The notes under the pieces were generated by a model. That model was not told where the DNA came from. It was given only the letters and a program-made list of their open reading frames with translations, and did no database searches. A DNA stretch of 64,000 nucleotides from Devosia sp. FKR38 (GTDB lineage Bacteria > Pseudomonadota > Alphaproteobacteria > Rhizobiales > Devosiaceae), in NCBI RefSeq assembly GCF_005222805.1, contig NZ_STGC01000005.1, positions 1,030,456 through 1,094,455 of the forward strand, in the 5' to 3' direction. The first letter of the stretch is position 1. Every line of letters starts with the position of its first letter. Both the position numbers and the translations under genes were made by a program. This document shows positions 16,692 through 25,444 of the stretch, piece by piece.

Positions 16692-18332
16692 ATGGCTAAA
16701 GCTGGACGCAAGGCAAGTTTCCTCAGCCTGGGCAAGCACCGCAAGCGGCTCGAAGATCAGCCCATGCGGGTCCAGTTCGCGGTCGATCCCAACCGCTTCC
16801 GCCGCTATTCGGCCACTGGCGCCGGCATCCTGCTCGACTATTCCAAGAACCGCATCGATGGCGACGCCCTGGCGGCGCTGTTCGATCTGGCCCGTGCTGC
16901 CGGCGTCGAGGAACGCCGTGACCTGATGTGCGAAGGCGAGCACATCAATATCACTGAAGATCGCGCCGTCATGCACATGGCGCTGCGCTACCAGGGCGAC
17001 AAGCCCGTGCCGGTCGACGGCAAGGATGTCATGCCCGACGTGCGCGCCGTCCTCGCCGCCATCAAGAGCTACACCAACGACATCCGCAGCGGCGCCATTC
17101 GCGGCCACGGCGGCGCCCAGTTCACCGACATCGTCAATATCGGCATCGGCGGCTCCGACCTCGGCCCCGCCATGGTGACCCTGGCGCTCGAGCCGTATAC
17201 CCGCGCCGATCTGCGCGCCCACTACGTCTCCAACGTCGATGGCGCCCATATCCACGACGTGCTCAAGCGCCTCGATCCCAAGACGACGCTGTTCATCGTC
17301 GCCTCGAAGACCTTCACCACCGACGAGACCATGACCAACGCCGGCTCGGCGCGCGACTGGATCGCCGACACGCTGGGCGAAGAGGCGGTGCCCAACCATT
17401 TCGCCGCCGTCTCCACCAATATCCCCGCCTGCGCCAAGTTCGGCATCCGTGAAGACCGTATCTTTGGCTTCTGGGATTGGGTCGGCGGCCGCTATTCGGT
17501 CTGGTCGGCCATCGGCCTGCCGATTGCCCTGGCCGTGGGCTACGACAATTTTGCCAAGTTCCTCAAAGGCGCTGACGCCATGGACCGGCACTTCCTCAGC
17601 GCGCCGCTCGAGGAAAACCTGCCCGTCATCATGGCCGTGCTCGGCGTCTGGTACCGCAATGTCTGGGGCTTCTCGACCCATGCCGTGCTGCCCTATGACC
17701 AGCGCATGAGCCGCTTTGCCGCCTATCTGCAGCAGCAGGACATGGAATCAAACGGCAAGTCGGTGACGCTGTCGGGCAAGCCCGTCGGCTGGTCCACCGG
17801 CCCCATCGTCTGGGGCGAGCCCGGCACCAATGGCCAGCACGCCTTCTACCAGCTCATCCATCAGGGCACCGACGTCATCCCCTGCGATTTCCTCATCGCC
17901 GCCAAGCCGCATGAAAGCTTGCCGCCGCACCACGACAAGCTGGTGGCCAATGTGCTGGCGCAGTCCGAAGCCCTCATGCTCGGCAAGACCGAGGAAGAGG
18001 TCGTCGCCGAACTCAAGGCCCAGGGCCTCGACAAGGCCAAGATCAAGGAACTGACCCCGCACAAGGTCTTCCCGGGCAATCGTCCCTCCAACACCCTGTT
18101 CTACGAACAGCTCACCCCCGAGACGCTGGGCTCGCTGGTGGCGCTCTATGAGCACAAGGTCTTCACCCAGGGCGTGATCTGGAACGTCAATTCCTACGAC
18201 CAGTGGGGCGTTGAACTGGGCAAGCAGCTCGCCAAGGCCCTGCTGCCCAAGGTCGAAGGCAAGCAGAGCGGCGAAGGCCACGACAGCTCCACCCAAGGCC
18301 TGCTCGCCTACTATCTCGCCAACAAGGGCTGA
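16692..18332 (+). CDS. pgi: Glucose-6-phosphate isomerase
   Basis: A 546-residue cytoplasmic enzyme interconverting glucose 6-phosphate and fructose 6-phosphate. The two Pgi signatures are present: the SIS-type segment [13 protein letters not shown] (about residue 152) and [12 protein letters not shown], then [30 protein letters not shown] and the C-terminal signature [16 protein letters not shown]. The length fits the long proteobacterial form. ATG at 16692 follows AAGGGG. It starts 23 bp after tgt and is 3 bp from the following kinase-like gene, so the queA-tgt-pgi run is probably partly co-transcribed. Confidence 0.98.
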   Translation: MAKAGRKASFLSLGKHRKRLEDQPMRVQFAVDPNRFRRYSATGAGILLDYSKNRIDGDALAALFDLARAAGVEERRDLMCEGEHINITEDRAVMHMALRYQGDKPVPVDGKDVMPDVRAVLAAIKSYTNDIRSGAIRGHGGAQFTDIVNIGIGGSDLGPAMVTLALEPYTRADLRAHYVSNVDGAHIHDVLKRLDPKTTLFIVASKTFTTDETMTNAGSARDWIADTLGEEAVPNHFAAVSTNIPACAKFGIREDRIFGFWDWVGGRYSVWSAIGLPIALAVGYDNFAKFLKGADAMDRHFLSAPLEENLPVIMAVLGVWYRNVWGFSTHAVLPYDQRMSRFAAYLQQQDMESNGKSVTLSGKPVGWSTGPIVWGEPGTNGQHAFYQLIHQGTDVIPCDFLIAAKPHESLPPHHDKLVANVLAQSEALMLGKTEEEVVAELKAQGLDKAKIKELTPHKVFPGNRPSNTLFYEQLTPETLGSLVALYEHKVFTQGVIWNVNSYDQWGVELGKQLAKALLPKVEGKQSGEGHDSSTQGLLAYYLANKG

Positions 18333-18335
18333 GTC

Positions 18336-19286
18336 ATGCCCGAGGCCGCGCCGGCTATTGATCGCAATAGCCTGGCGCGCGCCTTCGCTGAACTCGGACT
18401 GGGCGAGCCCGTCGACTTGACCCTGCTGGAGGGTGGTAGTGCGACCTCCTACAGGGTCTCCCGGCGGAACGCCGATGAAATTGTTCTCAAGATCTATAGC
18501 GACCGCCGCGGGGACAGTTCAGGCAAGGAAGCCTTCGCCGCTAGCCTTCTCGCCAAACTTGGCGTCCCGATAACCCGGGTCATGGCCCGCGATGAAAGCC
18601 TCAGCCGCCTGCCATTCCGTTACGCGGTGTCCAACTATCTGCCCGGCGTCCGGGTGGCCGTCTTCAGGGATGCGCCAGACGCCGCCGACCTCTATCGCGA
18701 CATGGGCGGCCTGTTGCGGCGTTTGCATGGGGTAAGCCTGCCGGCTTTTGGCGCGTTCAACGCCGATGGCATCGTTGACCCCATGGCCGTCCACAGCGCC
18801 TACATCGTCCGACTGTGGACGACCGTCCTGGAACGCTTCCGGCATTTCGGCGCTGCGCCAGATCTGGCCGACCGGCTCGACCAGATCGTCACTCAAAACC
18901 TTGGCCTAGTTGTCCACACCAGCGGGCCGGTCTTCGCCCATGACGACTTTCAGCCAAACAACCTTCTGGCCGAGCGCTCCGCCGACGGGCGTCTGCGGCT
19001 CACCGGGCTGATCGATTTCGGCAATGCCCGCGCGGCCGACGCCACTTTCGATCTGGCCAAGGCCTTATTCTGCTGCGAACACGAGGCGCCGGGCTCGACG
19101 CGGGCTATCCTGGAGGGGTATGGACCGATTGACCATCCCGATCCGCAGCGCGCCCTGTGGCTCTATACGCTGATCCACCGTGTGGTGATGTGGTACTGGC
19201 TGCGCCATGTCGGCGTGATCGCGGACGGCGAACCGCACCCGTTGATTGCAGACCTGCACGCCATGGCAGAGGAAAAGACCGTATGA
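18336..19286 (+). CDS. APH-fold phosphotransferase
   Basis: A 316-residue protein of the aminoglycoside-phosphotransferase/choline-kinase-like fold. Visible kinase elements are LEGGSATSYRVSRRNADEIVLKIY (ATP lobe with Lys), the Brenner catalytic motif AHDDFQPNNLLAE, and the metal-binding DFG-type motif LIDFGNARA. Homologues phosphorylate small molecules such as homoserine, choline, thiamine or fructosamine; the substrate here cannot be named. It begins 3 bp after pgi and overlaps map by four bases (ATGA), so it is part of that operon. Confidence 0.85.
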   Translation: MPEAAPAIDRNSLARAFAELGLGEPVDLTLLEGGSATSYRVSRRNADEIVLKIYSDRRGDSSGKEAFAASLLAKLGVPITRVMARDESLSRLPFRYAVSNYLPGVRVAVFRDAPDAADLYRDMGGLLRRLHGVSLPAFGAFNADGIVDPMAVHSAYIVRLWTTVLERFRHFGAAPDLADRLDQIVTQNLGLVVHTSGPVFAHDDFQPNNLLAERSADGRLRLTGLIDFGNARAADATFDLAKALFCCEHEAPGSTRAILEGYGPIDHPDPQRALWLYTLIHRVVMWYWLRHVGVIADGEPHPLIADLHAMAEEKTV

Positions 19287-20038
19287 CCATCACCACCGAA
19301 GAGCAGCTCGAACAGCTCAAGGCCATTGGCCGCATCTGCGCCCTGGCCCGCGAGACCATGGCTGCAGCGATGGAAGTGGGCATGACCACGCGAGAGCTCG
19401 ACGAGATCGGCGCGCGCCTGCTGGCCGAGCATGGCGCCCAGTCGGCCCCGATCGTCACCTATGACTTTCCGGGCGCCACCTGCATTTCGGTGAATGAAGA
19501 GATTGCCCATGGCATTCCGGGCGACCGGGTGTTCCGCGAGGGCGATCTGGTCAATATCGACGTTTCCGCCGTCAAGGATGGCGTCTTTGCCGATTGTGGC
19601 GCCTCTTACATCCTGGGTAAGGGCGACCAGCGCCTGGTCAATCTCTGCCGCGACGGCAAAAAGGCCATGTGGGCCGGCATCAATGCGGTCAAGGCCGGTG
19701 CCCCCTTGGGCGATATCGGCGACGCCATCGGCAAGTTCGCAAAAAAGGGCGGCTATACGCTGATCCGCAACCTGGCCAGCCATGGCGTGGGCGATAGCCT
19801 GCATGATGAGCCCGGCGAGATCCCGACCTGGCCCGATAGATCCGAGCGCCGCCGCATGGCCAATGGCCTGGTGTTCACCATCGAGCCCTTCCTGTCGCTG
19901 GGCGGGCGCATGGCCGACCAGAAGTCGGAAGACGATGAGTGGACGCTGATCAGCCGGCCCGCCGCGCCCTGCGTGCAATATGAGCATACCGTGGTCGCGA
20001 CGCCGCGCGGCGCCGTCGTGGTGACGCTGGCCGCCTAG
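19283..20038 (+). CDS. map: Type I methionine aminopeptidase
   Basis: A 251-residue metalloprotease that removes N-terminal methionine from nascent proteins. Metal ligands of the pita-bread fold are visible in VNIDVSAVKDGVFADCGASY, the His of LASHGVGDSLHDEPGEIP, the Glu in VFTIEPFLSLG and the final Glu of YEHTVVATPRGAVV. The usual second aspartate context (HGDTS) reads FADCGAS, a variation seen in secondary Map paralogues, so this may not be the only methionine aminopeptidase of the cell. ATG at 19283 overlaps the phosphotransferase stop; the longer frame upstream lies in that gene. Confidence 0.92.
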   Translation: MTITTEEQLEQLKAIGRICALARETMAAAMEVGMTTRELDEIGARLLAEHGAQSAPIVTYDFPGATCISVNEEIAHGIPGDRVFREGDLVNIDVSAVKDGVFADCGASYILGKGDQRLVNLCRDGKKAMWAGINAVKAGAPLGDIGDAIGKFAKKGGYTLIRNLASHGVGDSLHDEPGEIPTWPDRSERRRMANGLVFTIEPFLSLGGRMADQKSEDDEWTLISRPAAPCVQYEHTVVATPRGAVVVTLAA

Positions 20039-20074
20039 GCAGATTTACCCTTCCGAGGAGTTACGGCTCCTTTG

Positions 20075-20114
20075 CCTCCCTCCCCCTTGAGGGGAGGGAC
20101 CGAGGGAGGGGGTC
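20075..20114 (+). repeat. Dispersed GC-rich palindromic repeat, copy 3
   Basis: CCTCCCTCCCCC, TTGA, GGGGAGGGA, CCGA, GGGAGGGGGT: the same architecture as copies 1 and 2, in the gap after map. Confidence 0.65.
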
Positions 20115-20241
20115 TGTCAGTGGCCCACAAAACCAGCCCAACCCGCCGCTCTCCTCAATAGCGTACACATGGGCGCGCCGAGGCGCGACCCGGGTGGGGA
20201 AGGCGATAGAACCGCGTCAACTTGCACGTGAAATGATCTAA

Positions 20242-20270
20242 AGCCTGACGCGAAAGAAATCGCGCAGGCT
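20242..20270 (-). terminator. Probable terminator of the minus-strand membrane protein gene
   Basis: AGCCTG-A-CGCG (20242-20252) pairs with CGCGCAGGCT (20261-20270) with a single bulged base. On the minus strand the hairpin is followed by TTTAG. It lies about 15 bp past the stop at 20285. Confidence 0.55.
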
Positions 20271-20284
20271 CATGAAATGATTCG

Positions 20285-20812
20285 CTAAAGCCAGACCAGC
20301 AGCAGCGGCCCCATGATGATGGCGGCCGCAGCGGCAACAAAGCGCATGCGTCCTAATTGCCGCAGGCTGGGCACGCTCAGGATCGACGAGAGCACCAGGA
20401 ACGCCACCAGCGCGATGGCCACCGGCGTCAGCGGCGCCAGCTTGATCGCCACGGCCTCGCTCAGCTGCAGATAGATCATATGCCCGCCCACAAAGCCCAG
20501 CAGGGCCGTGATGACCACGGCAACCGCCTTGGAGGTGATCAGCAGGGCCATGTCGATGGTGTGGCTGGTCAGCAGCAGGGCCAGACCCGTGGCCGTCACA
20601 TGCACCGCCGCCAGCGTGGGCAGGATCTGGTTCTGCGCCAGCAGCGGCACCATTTCGGGCGGCACGCTCAGCGGCACGGCGCCGATCATGGGCAGGTCCG
20701 CGCCATATTGCGACAGCAGGTAGATGACATAGAGCATCACCAGCGTGCTGGCGGCGAACACCAGCAGCGTGGCGACCAGCACCTTGAGCAGATCAATGAT
20801 ATCCTGAGACAT
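20285..20812 (-). CDS. Integral membrane protein of unknown function
   Basis: A 175-residue protein with four strongly hydrophobic segments: about residues 8-32, 66-84, 92-115 and 125-150, with a possible fifth at the C-terminus (VAAAAAIIMGPLLLVWL). Between the first two is a polar stretch, ADLPMIGAVPLSVPPEMVPLLAQN. No catalytic or transport motif was recognised. It is monocistronic, next to tRNA-Lys on the same strand, and followed by a probable terminator. Confidence 0.7.
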   Translation of the reverse strand: MSQDIIDLLKVLVATLLVFAASTLVMLYVIYLLSQYGADLPMIGAVPLSVPPEMVPLLAQNQILPTLAAVHVTATGLALLLTSHTIDMALLITSKAVAVVITALLGFVGGHMIYLQLSEAVAIKLAPLTPVAIALVAFLVLSSILSVPSLRQLGRMRFVAAAAAIIMGPLLLVWL

Positions 20813-20844
20813 GGCAGCGCCCGATCATTCCGCGGGAAGAAAAT

Positions 20845-20919
20845 TGGTATGCCGGGAGGGGGTCGAACCCTCGACCATTCGATTAAAAGTCGAATGCTCT
20901 ACCACTGAGCTACCGGCAC
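20845..20919 (-). tRNA. tRNA-Lys (anticodon TTT), CCA encoded
   Basis: Read on the minus strand the sequence GTGCCGGTAGCTCAGTGGTA starts a full cloverleaf. The acceptor stem GTGCCGG pairs with CCGGCAT (one G-T wobble at the end). The anticodon stem TTCGA/TCGAA encloses CTTTTAA, giving anticodon TTT. The T arm is GAGGG-TTCGACC-CCCTC, and discriminator A plus CCA is encoded at 20845-20848. Confidence 0.95.
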
Positions 20920-20997
20920 GCACCAAGATTGACGCTGCGAGCGTCGCGGCGGAACATAGCCACGTTCCCCTCGCTGTCAACCGCAATTGCGCGCTTC

Positions 20998-21798
20998 TCA
21001 ATAGCTCAGCGGCGTTCCGTCGAACGGCATGGGCAGGCACGAAATCGAAATCCGCTCCAGCCGGGTGCACAGCGCCGTGGCTTCCGACAGCTGGGTGATG
21101 GGGCCGACCACGATGCGCTTGGCATCGCTATTGGCCTCATCGACCAGCAGCGGAGACAGCCCAAACAGCAGCGGCCCCAGCTTCATGGAGAGGTCGCGCC
21201 AGGTCTCGGGCGCCTGCTCGAAGCTGACCGCACTGCCCAGGGCAATGCCGAATGCCGCCTGATTGGGTACGGCTGCGACCTCAACCGGCGACACGGCTTC
21301 GGGCAGGGGCTGCGCAGCCTCGGCCGGCGCTGGCATGGCCGCGCCCAGTTCGGGCATGGGTTCACGCGTGATCTTCACCGAGCCGCCCTCGGCATCATAG
21401 ACCAGGGCCTGGCCGATGGAGGCCGTCATGGCCGAGCGGTCAATGCGCTGGCCACTGGCATTGGCTTCCAGCAGCCGCGGCACGCTGACCTCCAGCGCGC
21501 CCACACGCTGGATCACCTGGTTGCCCTGCTGCTCGGCCAGCGCAAAGCGCGTGACCAGCACGCCGTTCTCGCGCCGCAATTGATTGGTCTGGTCGCGCAG
21601 ATCCGCCACCTGGCGGCGCAATTGGTCCACCGAGGCGCCTTCGATGCGCGTCTTGTGCAATTCGCCCAGAATGGTCGAGGGCACCATGGCCGACACATTG
21701 GCGCCCAGCACCGCAATACCGCCCAGAACCAGGGCCACGATGCCCCAGCTGGTCACGTCCGACTGGCGGAACTGTTCCGATGCCTTGGCCAATGTCAA
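20998..21798 (-). CDS. Membrane-anchored coiled-coil protein with SPOR-like C-terminus
   Basis: A 266-residue protein with one N-terminal transmembrane helix (about residues 19-40, VALVLGGIAVLGANVSAMV), a coiled-coil stretch rich in Gln, Leu and Arg (about 50-100), an Ala/Pro/Glu linker, and a C-terminal region (about 180-262: FGIALGSAVSFEQAPETWR ... IVVGPITQLSEATALCTRLE) with the spacing of SPOR-type peptidoglycan-binding domains. The topology would put the C-terminus in the periplasm. The start is uncertain because only TTG codons (21798 and 21792) are available after the upstream in-frame stop. It is divergent from glmU, the first gene of UDP-GlcNAc synthesis here. Function unknown; an envelope or division-related role is inferred. 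Confidence 0.65.
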   Translation of the reverse strand: MTLAKASEQFRQSDVTSWGIVALVLGGIAVLGANVSAMVPSTILGELHKTRIEGASVDQLRRQVADLRDQTNQLRRENGVLVTRFALAEQQGNQVIQRVGALEVSVPRLLEANASGQRIDRSAMTASIGQALVYDAEGGSVKITREPMPELGAAMPAPAEAAQPLPEAVSPVEVAAVPNQAAFGIALGSAVSFEQAPETWRDLSMKLGPLLFGLSPLLVDEANSDAKRIVVGPITQLSEATALCTRLERISISCLPMPFDGTPLSY

Positions 21799-21937
21799 AA
21801 AACCCCGATGGCGCAGTCGAATCAGCTATTGCGCTCGACAATAACCATGGGGCAGGCATTAGCTGTTCGCCAACTCTTGCATGCCATAAACCTGTGAAAA
21901 TGCGCGTGAACAACACTTTGCGTGTCGAGGACCGTCA

Positions 21938-23290
21938 ATGACTGAGCTGCTGTCCATCATCCTTGCTGCGGGCGAAGGCACCCGCATGCGCTCGGCCATG
22001 CCCAAGGTGCTGCACCCGGTTGGTGGCCTGCCCATGCTCGGCCATGTGCTGCGCACGGCCAAGGCCGCCGGCTCATCCGCGATTGCCCTGGTGGTCGGCG
22101 CCTCGAGCGAACGCGTCCAGGCCTCGGCCATGGCGTCCGTTCCCGACGCCATGGTCGCCGTCCAGACCGAGCGGCTCGGCACCGGCCATGCCGTGCGCCA
22201 GGCCGCCGCGGCCTATGCCACCGCCAAGGGCAATGTCATCGTGCTCTATGCCGACAATCCCCTGGTCTCGCCGGCCACGCTCACCGAGATCGGCACGCGC
22301 CTTGACGCCGGCGCCGATATCGTCGTTGTCGCCTATCGCCCCGAAGACCCCACCAATCTGGGGCGTCTCCTCACCGAAAACGGCCGCCTGCTCGCCATCC
22401 GCGAGCACAAGGACGCCAGTGACGAAGAGCGGCGCATCGACCTGTGCAATTCCGGCATCATGGGCTTTCGGGCCGATACGCTGCGCGCCGTCATCGACCG
22501 CATCGGCAATGCCAATGCCAAGGGCGAATATTATCTCACCGACGCGGTCGAGCTGGCCAATGCCGATGGCCGCCGCGTCGAATATGTTGAAGCCAATCCC
22601 GCCGAAGTGGTCGGTGTCGATGACCGCTCCAAGCTGGCCCAGGCCGAGGCAACCTTCCAGGAGCTGCGCCGCAGCGACTTCATGAAGGCCGGCGTCACCC
22701 TGCGCGACCCCGCCAGCGTCTGGTTCTCCTGGGATACCGAGATCGGCCGCGACGTCACCATTTTCCCCAATGTGGTCTTCGGCCCTGGCGTGAAAATCGG
22801 CGACAATGTCGAGATCCGCGCCTTCTGCGACATCGAGGATGCCGTGATCGGGGAGGGCGCCTCCATCGGCCCCTTCGCCCGCATCCGCGGCGGCGCCGAC
22901 ATCGGGCCCGATGTGCACCTGGGCAATTTCGTCGAGGTCAAGAAGTCCCGCATCGGCGCCGGCACCAAGGCCGGTCACCTGAGCTATCTCGGCGACGCCG
23001 AAATCGGTGAAAAGACCAATATCGGCGCCGGCACCATCACCTGTAACTATGATGGCGTGAACAAGGACAAGACCATCATCGGCGACAATGTCTTTATCGG
23101 CTCCAACGCCTCGCTGGTGGCGCCGGTCACGATCGGCAATGGCGCCTATACAGCCTCGGGCAGTGTGATTACAGAGGATGTGCCCGCCGATGCGCTGGCG
23201 CTGGGCCGTGCCCGCCAGGAAAACAAGCCAGGCTATGCGCCCAAGCTGCGCGCAAAGGCCCTCGCCAAAAAAGCAGCCAAGGGGAAATAG
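21938..23290 (+). CDS. glmU: Bifunctional UDP-N-acetylglucosamine pyrophosphorylase / glucosamine-1-phosphate N-acetyltransferase
   Basis: A 450-residue cytoplasmic enzyme making UDP-GlcNAc for peptidoglycan and lipid A. The N-terminal uridylyltransferase domain (1-230) begins with ILAAGEGTRMRSAMPKVLHP. The C-terminal left-handed beta helix (about 250-440) shows hexapeptide repeats such as VTIFPNVVFGPGVKIGDNVE and the acetyltransferase active site GAGTITCNYDGVNKDKT. ATG at 21938 follows GAGG. glmS starts 2 bp after the stop, so both enzymes of the pathway are co-expressed. Confidence 0.98.
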   Translation: MTELLSIILAAGEGTRMRSAMPKVLHPVGGLPMLGHVLRTAKAAGSSAIALVVGASSERVQASAMASVPDAMVAVQTERLGTGHAVRQAAAAYATAKGNVIVLYADNPLVSPATLTEIGTRLDAGADIVVVAYRPEDPTNLGRLLTENGRLLAIREHKDASDEERRIDLCNSGIMGFRADTLRAVIDRIGNANAKGEYYLTDAVELANADGRRVEYVEANPAEVVGVDDRSKLAQAEATFQELRRSDFMKAGVTLRDPASVWFSWDTEIGRDVTIFPNVVFGPGVKIGDNVEIRAFCDIEDAVIGEGASIGPFARIRGGADIGPDVHLGNFVEVKKSRIGAGTKAGHLSYLGDAEIGEKTNIGAGTITCNYDGVNKDKTIIGDNVFIGSNASLVAPVTIGNGAYTASGSVITEDVPADALALGRARQENKPGYAPKLRAKALAKKAAKGK

Positions 23291-23292
23291 TC

Positions 23293-25119
23293 ATGTGCGG
23301 TATTGTCGGCATTGTTGGCAGTGAACCGGTTGCCACCCGTCTGGTCGATGCGCTCAAGCGCCTCGAATACCGCGGCTATGACAGCGCGGGTGTCGCCACG
23401 CTCGAAGGCGGCGACATCACCCGCCGCCGCGCCGAAGGCAAGCTGGGCAATCTGGCGCAGAAGCTGAGCTTTGAGCCGCTGGCCGGCCGCATCGGCATCG
23501 GCCACACCCGCTGGGCCACCCATGGCGCCCCCACCGAACTCAATGCCCATCCCCATGCCACCGACCGCGTGGCCGTGGTGCACAATGGCATTATCGAGAA
23601 CTACCGCGAAATGCTGGCCGACCTCGCCAGGGACGGCTATCTGCCCAAGACGCAGACCGATACCGAATCCGTGGCGCTCTGGGTCAGCCGCGAACTGGCC
23701 AATGGTGCCGAGCCCGAGCTGGCCGTCTCGCGCACGCTGAAACATCTGCGCGGCGCCTTTGCCCTGGCCTTCCTCTTCAAGGGCCATGAGGGCCTTCTCA
23801 TTGCCGCGCGCCATGGCGCGCCGCTGGCCATCGGCTATGGCACATCCGAAATGTATCTGGGCTCGGACGCCATGGCGCTCTCGCCCTTTACCTCGCGCCT
23901 GAGCTATCTTGAGGATGGCGACTGGGCCGTGATCACCCATGAGGGCGTCACCATCCGTGATGGCAAGGATGCCATTGTCGAGCGCGAAAAGCTCGTCTCC
24001 CAGGCCTCCGCCCTCATGGTCGACAAGGGCAATCACCGCCATTTCATGGCCAAGGAAATCTACGAGCAGCCCGAGACCATTTCGCACACGCTCAGCCACT
24101 ATGTGGACATGGGCGCCGAGCGCGTCGCCCTGCGCGAAACCATGCCCTTCGACTTTGCCGATCTGACGCGCCTCACCATCAGCGCCTGCGGCACCGCCTA
24201 TTTCGCCGGCGCCGTCGCCAAATACTGGTTCGAGAAATATGCCCGCCTGCCGGTGGACATCGATGTGGCTTCCGAATTCCGCTATCGCGAGCCGCCGCTG
24301 GAAAAGGGTGGCCTGTCGCTGTTCATCTCCCAGTCCGGCGAAACCGCCGACACACTAGCCGCGCTGCGCTATTGCGCCAGCCAGGGCCAGCATGTGGCGA
24401 GCCTGGTCAACACCCAGGAATCCACCATCGCCCGCGAATCCGATGTGGTCTTCCCGATCCTCTGCGGCCCCGAGATCGGCGTCGCCTCCACCAAGGCGCT
24501 CACCGCCCAGCTGACCGCCCTGGCCAGCCTGGCCGTAGCGGCCGGCCGTGCCCGTGGCGTCATCGATGCCACGAGGGAAGCCGAACTGGTCCGCGCGCTG
24601 ATCAGCCTGCCCACCGCTGTGTCCGAGGCCCTGGCCACCGAAGGCCAGATCATCGACATCGCCAAGCGCCTCTCCAAGGCCAAGGACGTGCTCTATCTCG
24701 GCCGTGGCCCCATGTTCCCCATCGCCATGGAAGGCGCGCTCAAGCTCAAGGAAATCAGCTATATCCACGCCGAAGGCTATGCCGCCGGCGAGCTCAAGCA
24801 CGGCCCCATTGCCCTCGTCGATGAAGCCATGCCGGTCATCGTCGTCGCGCCCTCCGACGAGCTGGTCGACAAGACCCTGAGCAACATGCAGGAAGTCGCC
24901 GCCCGCGGCGGCAAGATCATCCTGATCACCGATGCCGAAGGCGCCAAGACCGTCGGCCACGGCGTCGCCGACATCATCGAAATCCCCCACGTCTCAAGCT
25001 TCGTCGCCCCGATCCTTGCGACAATCCCGGTGCAATTGCTGGCCTACCACACGGCCGTCTTCATGGGCACCGACGTCGACCAGCCGCGCAACCTGGCGAA
25101 ATCGGTGACGGTGGAATAG
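23293..25119 (+). CDS. glmS: Glutamine-fructose-6-phosphate aminotransferase (isomerizing)
   Basis: A 608-residue enzyme that makes glucosamine 6-phosphate from fructose 6-phosphate and glutamine. The glutaminase domain starts MCGIVGIVGSE with nucleophile Cys2 and contains GHTRWATHGAPTELNAHPH. Two SIS isomerase domains follow, with ISACGTAYFAG and SQSGETADTLAALRY, and the C-terminus ends QPRNLAKSVTVE as in all GlmS. In related Hyphomicrobiales recG normally follows, but here a lower-GC three-gene island intervenes. The 3' end of glmS is also the classical Tn7 attachment site. Confidence 0.98.
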   Translation: MCGIVGIVGSEPVATRLVDALKRLEYRGYDSAGVATLEGGDITRRRAEGKLGNLAQKLSFEPLAGRIGIGHTRWATHGAPTELNAHPHATDRVAVVHNGIIENYREMLADLARDGYLPKTQTDTESVALWVSRELANGAEPELAVSRTLKHLRGAFALAFLFKGHEGLLIAARHGAPLAIGYGTSEMYLGSDAMALSPFTSRLSYLEDGDWAVITHEGVTIRDGKDAIVEREKLVSQASALMVDKGNHRHFMAKEIYEQPETISHTLSHYVDMGAERVALRETMPFDFADLTRLTISACGTAYFAGAVAKYWFEKYARLPVDIDVASEFRYREPPLEKGGLSLFISQSGETADTLAALRYCASQGQHVASLVNTQESTIARESDVVFPILCGPEIGVASTKALTAQLTALASLAVAAGRARGVIDATREAELVRALISLPTAVSEALATEGQIIDIAKRLSKAKDVLYLGRGPMFPIAMEGALKLKEISYIHAEGYAAGELKHGPIALVDEAMPVIVVAPSDELVDKTLSNMQEVAARGGKIILITDAEGAKTVGHGVADIIEIPHVSSFVAPILATIPVQLLAYHTAVFMGTDVDQPRNLAKSVTVE

Positions 25120-25444
25120 GGGCAGGGCGTTCGGCTGGTCGCGGATCATCGCGGCCGCCTCTTGGGCTGGCGCGATTTCTGCATTGGCAGGGAGGCGTCG
25201 GCGATTGTCGAGCGCTTAGGCTAAGTGACTGCTTTCGAACCTATTTGAGACGTTCTGCCGTCGCCTCGCAACGGCAAGAAGGGGCCAGTAGCGGTTTGCC
25301 CGCTATTGTCAAAATCTGATCGAAAGCAGCCACGTGGTTTGTCTGGGGCCGAAAGGGGGCACCTATCTTTTCACCACAGCGATTAGGGTCGCGCCTACTA
25401 AGCAGGCCATCGCAGGCGCGATGATATTCGCACCTACCACTTGC
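25120..25444. other. Gene-free left boundary of the glmS-recG island
   Basis: This 325-bp stretch holds no convincing gene. The first about 105 bp are still GC-rich and stay open in the glmS frame to a TAA near 25223, but no start or family was recognised. From about 25225 base composition shifts. It holds a structured element (25229-25329) and then about 115 bp of unremarkable sequence up to the stop of the DUF262 gene. No terminator with a T tract was found after glmS, and no transposon ends or integrase were seen. Confidence 0.6.
25229..25329. repeat. Structured element with three nested stems (possible three-way junction)
   Basis: An outer perfect 10-bp stem joins CTGCTTTCGA (25229-25238) to TCGAAAGCAG (25320-25329). 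Inside are two separate hairpins: TGCCGT (25256-25261) with ACGGCA (25271-25276), and TAGCGG (25289-25294) with CCGCTA (25300-25305). Together they can fold as a three-way junction of 101 nt on either strand. It could be a mobile-repeat remnant, a small RNA or a transcript-end structure. Confidence 0.5.

Noticed and set aside
25120..25223. Open continuation of the glmS frame past its stop (reads VADHRGRLLGWRDFCIGREA)
   Set aside because: Looks mildly coding-like but has no start codon, no ribosome-binding site and GlmS already ends at its invariant TVE; stop-codon readthrough is not supported.
25120..25444. Tn7-type insertion downstream of glmS
   Set aside because: The position is right for attTn7, but no tnsABCD genes or terminal repeats with TGT/ACA ends are present in the island.
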